Shown: one piece after another, positions 4,540 to 6,911 of the stretch
Position numbering within the stretch: the stretch's first letter is position 1
How the letters are laid out: each line of letters opens with the position of its first letter
NCBI GenBank assembly: GCA_002432555.1
Contig: DJFO01000342.1
Coordinates: 1 to 6,911, forward strand
DNA from: Marinagarivorans sp. UBA5870
Lineage (GTDB): Bacteria > Pseudomonadota > Gammaproteobacteria > Pseudomonadales > Cellvibrionaceae
Direction: 5' to 3'
DNA length: 6,911 nucleotides
Notes under the pieces: generated by a model
Database searches by the model: none
What the model saw: the letters and a program-made list of their open reading frames with translations, nothing else
What the model was told of the DNA's origin: nothing
Translations under genes and position numbers: made by a program

Positions 4540-5847
4540 ATGTTCGAGCTCTATCAAGGTAATAAACGATTCGAGAGTGGCAACCGGATTACCCTGTTGG
4601 AGAATGGTGAAACGTTTTTCCCCCAGTTGATCCGCCGCATTAACCGGGCGAAAAAAGAAATCTTTATCGAAACCTTCATTCTTTGCAATGATCGCGTCGG
4701 CAAAGCGCTGTTGCGCGCATTGACCCGAGCCGCCCGGCGCGGGGTGTGGGTCAGTGTGACCGCCGATAGCTACGGAACCTTCTTCCTCGATAACGAGTAT
4801 ATTCAGAAATTGACCGAGGCAGGTGCCATTTTCCAAATTTTCGATCCCCAGCCAAGCTGGTTCAACGCGCGTCCAAAATTGTTCCGCCGGCTACATCGCA
4901 AGCTAGCGGTAATCGACAATCGTTACGCTCTCATTGGTGGGATAAATCTCTGTCATGAGCACATGACCGAATACGGCAGCCAGGCCAAACAAGACTATGC
5001 CGCGGAGATTGAAGGTCCCGTAGTGCCGCGAATTCGCCACTTATGTAAAGCTTACGTGAAAGACGCGCACGACCGGCATCTGGGCGAACTGCAGCACACA
5101 TTGAGCAACACCCCGAAAGCGGGCGATGCGGCGATCGCATTTGTCGCGCGCGATAACCGCCACTACCGGAATGACATCGAAAAAGCGTATCTTCTTGGCA
5201 TTCGTAAAGCGCGCAAACGGATTTATATTGCCAATGCCTATTTCTTTCCAAGCTTTCGCATGTTGCGCGCGCTGCGCCAAGCCGCCCGGCGAGGTGTCGA
5301 AGTCGCTATCATCCTGCAGGGTGAGCCGGATATTCCGCTGGCACTGCGAGCGGCGCGCTGCTTATATGACAAGCTGACCGTGGACGGGATTAAAATTTAT
5401 GAATATCTCGAGCGGCCGCTGCACGCAAAAATCGCATTGATCGACGACGACTGGTCCACCATCGGGTCAAGCAACTTAGATCCTTTGAGTCTCGCCCTTA
5501 ACCTCGAAGCGAACGTCGTGGTGCTCGACCGTCAGTTTAACCAGCAGTTGTTTGGTCAAATGCTCAAATTGATCAAAGCGAGCCGGTTGATCGAAAGCCG
5601 CTGGTTGAGCGGTCGCAGTTTTGTGCATCTGACCAAAAATTTCTTTTCGTACCATATCATGCGCCATTGGCCCTCGCTCGCCGGCTGGTTTCCAGCGCAC
5701 AATCCGACGATCCGCGAAATTAAATCCCGCTTCGATCTCGAAGATACAGCCATGCGCGAACGGGCGCTCACCCAACAATACCCCGAAGCAACGCGCATGC
5801 GGAAAATCACCCGCAAACGGGATTATAGCGACCTGAGTGAGGTGTGA
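4540..5847 (+). CDS. clsB: Cardiolipin synthase B (phospholipase D superfamily)
   Basis: This membrane-associated enzyme joins phosphatidyl groups to make cardiolipin (two phosphatidylglycerols give cardiolipin plus glycerol). E. coli ClsB has also been reported to make phosphatidylglycerol from phosphatidylethanolamine and glycerol. The product is 435 residues (E. coli about 413). The two HKD active sites are intact: HRKLAVID with H119, K121, D126 followed by GGINL, and HAKIALID with H295, K297, D302 followed by GSSNLDPLS. The duplication of the fold also shows in the paired AARRGV segments at 65-69 and 248-253. There is no N-terminal PLDc_N membrane module, as expected for the ClsB class and unlike ClsA. 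The tail after about residue 380 is charged and ends RKITRKRDYSDLSEV. The ATG at 4540 has the Shine-Dalgarno TGAGGA (4528-4533), which overlaps the ybhP stop codon, so translation of the two is probably coupled. Confidence 0.95.
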   Translation: MFELYQGNKRFESGNRITLLENGETFFPQLIRRINRAKKEIFIETFILCNDRVGKALLRALTRAARRGVWVSVTADSYGTFFLDNEYIQKLTEAGAIFQIFDPQPSWFNARPKLFRRLHRKLAVIDNRYALIGGINLCHEHMTEYGSQAKQDYAAEIEGPVVPRIRHLCKAYVKDAHDRHLGELQHTLSNTPKAGDAAIAFVARDNRHYRNDIEKAYLLGIRKARKRIYIANAYFFPSFRMLRALRQAARRGVEVAIILQGEPDIPLALRAARCLYDKLTVDGIKIYEYLERPLHAKIALIDDDWSTIGSSNLDPLSLALNLEANVVVLDRQFNQQLFGQMLKLIKASRLIESRWLSGRSFVHLTKNFFSYHIMRHWPSLAGWFPAHNPTIREIKSRFDLEDTAMRERALTQQYPEATRMRKITRKRDYSDLSEV

Positions 5848-5848
5848 T

Positions 5849-6832
5849 ATGCAAATGGGTGAGACTTGGCGCAAGCAACAATGGATCGAAGTGCGGCGCT
5901 GGGTAGGCGACCACAGCGCGTTACTCAAGCGAATCTTGACGATCGCATTTTTTCTTCTTATTGCGTATCTGCTCGTCGATCGCGCCGCGACCATCGAGTG
6001 GCAGAAGGTGCTGGAAACTTTGCGCAACACTAAAATCACCTCACTGCTGACGGGTTTTGCGCTCGGCTTTGCCTGTTACTCGGCGTACGCGGCCTATGAT
6101 TTATTCGGCCGCTATCTCTTGGGCTTGCGAATCAGCGCTTTGGCAACCTGGCTCGCTGCCTGGATCAGTTACGCCTGCAATTTAAACCTGGGCGCCCTAG
6201 TGGGCAGCGTCGCCTTTCGTTATCGGCTCTATTCGCGCCTCGGAGTGAAAAACGCGGACGTCACCCGCATCTTGGCGATTACCGTCAGCAGCAATTGGCT
6301 CGGTTATTTTCTGCTTGCCGGCGGCCTGTTTGTGTCGGGTACCATCAATCCCCCCAAAAGCTGGTGGGTGGGAAGTACCTCACTTCAGCTCATTGGCGCC
6401 GTGTTTTTAGCCATAGTCATCGCCTATGTGGCGCTCTGCTTTTTCGGCAAACAACGGGAATATCGCGTACGGCAGCAAACTTTTACCCTGCCGCCGGGGC
6501 ATATCATCCTACTCCAGCTCGCCGTCGCGTGCGTTCATTGGACCCTGATGGCGACTGTCATTTACCAGTTCATGCCGGAAAAACTAGCGTTTCCTACGGT
6601 ATACGCCGTTCTCTTAGTTAGCTGCGTCGCCGGAGCTCTCTCCCATGTGCCGGGGGGGCTTGGAGTCCTGGAAGCCGTGTTCGTCGCACTGCTGGCAGGA
6701 GAGGTGCCAAAACACGAATTGATCGCCGGTGTATTCGCTTATCGCTGCGTGTTTTATCTGGTGCCTCTACTGCTCAGCCTGCCTCTGTATATCGGCTTCG
6801 AGGCGCACTACCGTAAACACCCAAAATCCTAA
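5849..6832 (+). CDS. ybhN: YbhN, UPF0104 / lysylphosphatidylglycerol-synthase-type membrane protein
   Basis: This is an inner-membrane protein of 327 residues with about seven or eight hydrophobic spans (roughly 28-44, 64-84, 97-119, 138-163, 180-199, 218-241, 248-284, 292-316). It is related to the flippase-like membrane half of MprF, and the E. coli homologue is 318 residues. The family signature HVPGGLGVLE is at 266-275. There is no C-terminal aminoacyl-transferase domain, so it cannot make lysyl-phosphatidylglycerol; a role in moving or sensing phospholipids made by ClsB is inference from family and operon. I chose the ATG at 5849, one base after the clsB stop, because GAGG (5839-5842) lies six bases before it. 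A GTG at 5837 in the same frame overlaps clsB and would add four residues. Another ATG lies at 5855. No clear terminator follows; 6833-6911 shows only a weak GC-rich hairpin (6875-6900) without a U-tract. Confidence 0.92.
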   Translation: MQMGETWRKQQWIEVRRWVGDHSALLKRILTIAFFLLIAYLLVDRAATIEWQKVLETLRNTKITSLLTGFALGFACYSAYAAYDLFGRYLLGLRISALATWLAAWISYACNLNLGALVGSVAFRYRLYSRLGVKNADVTRILAITVSSNWLGYFLLAGGLFVSGTINPPKSWWVGSTSLQLIGAVFLAIVIAYVALCFFGKQREYRVRQQTFTLPPGHIILLQLAVACVHWTLMATVIYQFMPEKLAFPTVYAVLLVSCVAGALSHVPGGLGVLEAVFVALLAGEVPKHELIAGVFAYRCVFYLVPLLLSLPLYIGFEAHYRKHPKS

Positions 6833-6911
6833 GGGGTGCCCGAGGCTAGGTTCCAAAAGGATAGGTCTGTTCCTCGCCGCCGCGCCAAAGCGAAACGGCG
6901 TCTAGAGGCTC

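Noticed and set aside
6875..6900. GC-rich hairpin after ybhN as a terminator
   Set aside because: The stem is interrupted and is followed by TCTAGAGG rather than a U-tract.

Overview
The window looks like chromosomal DNA from a Gram-negative proteobacterium. Gamma- or betaproteobacteria fit best, for three reasons: there is an outer-membrane-type Blc lipoprotein, the ybhP-clsB-ybhN gene order is the one known from Escherichia coli, and one promoter reads as a sigma-54 site. Base composition is moderate. No rRNA, tRNA, insertion sequence, prophage or CRISPR was seen. The species cannot be named from this sequence alone.

Layout. Minus strand, left part: a glycosyltransferase of the CgeB/exostosin-like kind (77-1324). 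It is preceded by a possible 35-codon ORF (1341-1448) and a leader holding sigma-70-like and sigma-54-like sites. Next comes a 42-codon ORF with a strong Shine-Dalgarno sequence (1707-1835). Then a two-gene unit reads leftward from a good sigma-70 promoter at 2746-2774: a 60-aa PLDc_N membrane protein (2536-2718) and the lipocalin lipoprotein Blc (1941-2459). A 585-base divergent intergenic region (2719-3303) holds inverted repeats, two short tandem repeats and a sigma-54-type promoter. That promoter drives a small DUF1328/YtjA-type membrane protein (3304-3468), which is followed by a rho-independent terminator.

Plus strand, right part: a tight three-gene operon, ybhP (endonuclease/exonuclease/phosphatase fold, 3772-4530), clsB (cardiolipin synthase B, 4540-5847) and ybhN (UPF0104 / lysylphosphatidylglycerol-synthase-like membrane protein, 5849-6832). 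The gaps are 9 bases and 1 base, so translational coupling is likely.

How the genes fit together. Apart from the glycosyltransferase, every recognised gene acts in or on the membrane: cardiolipin synthesis (ClsB), a multi-span membrane partner (YbhN), a possible phosphodiesterase (YbhP), a membrane-lipid-binding lipocalin (Blc), a stand-alone PLDc_N membrane module and a tiny two-span protein (DUF1328). I read the window as an envelope-maintenance or stress neighbourhood rather than a dedicated defence or mobile system. The least explained parts are the 42-codon ORF, the glycosyltransferase leader, and the regulatory structures between 2800 and 3300.
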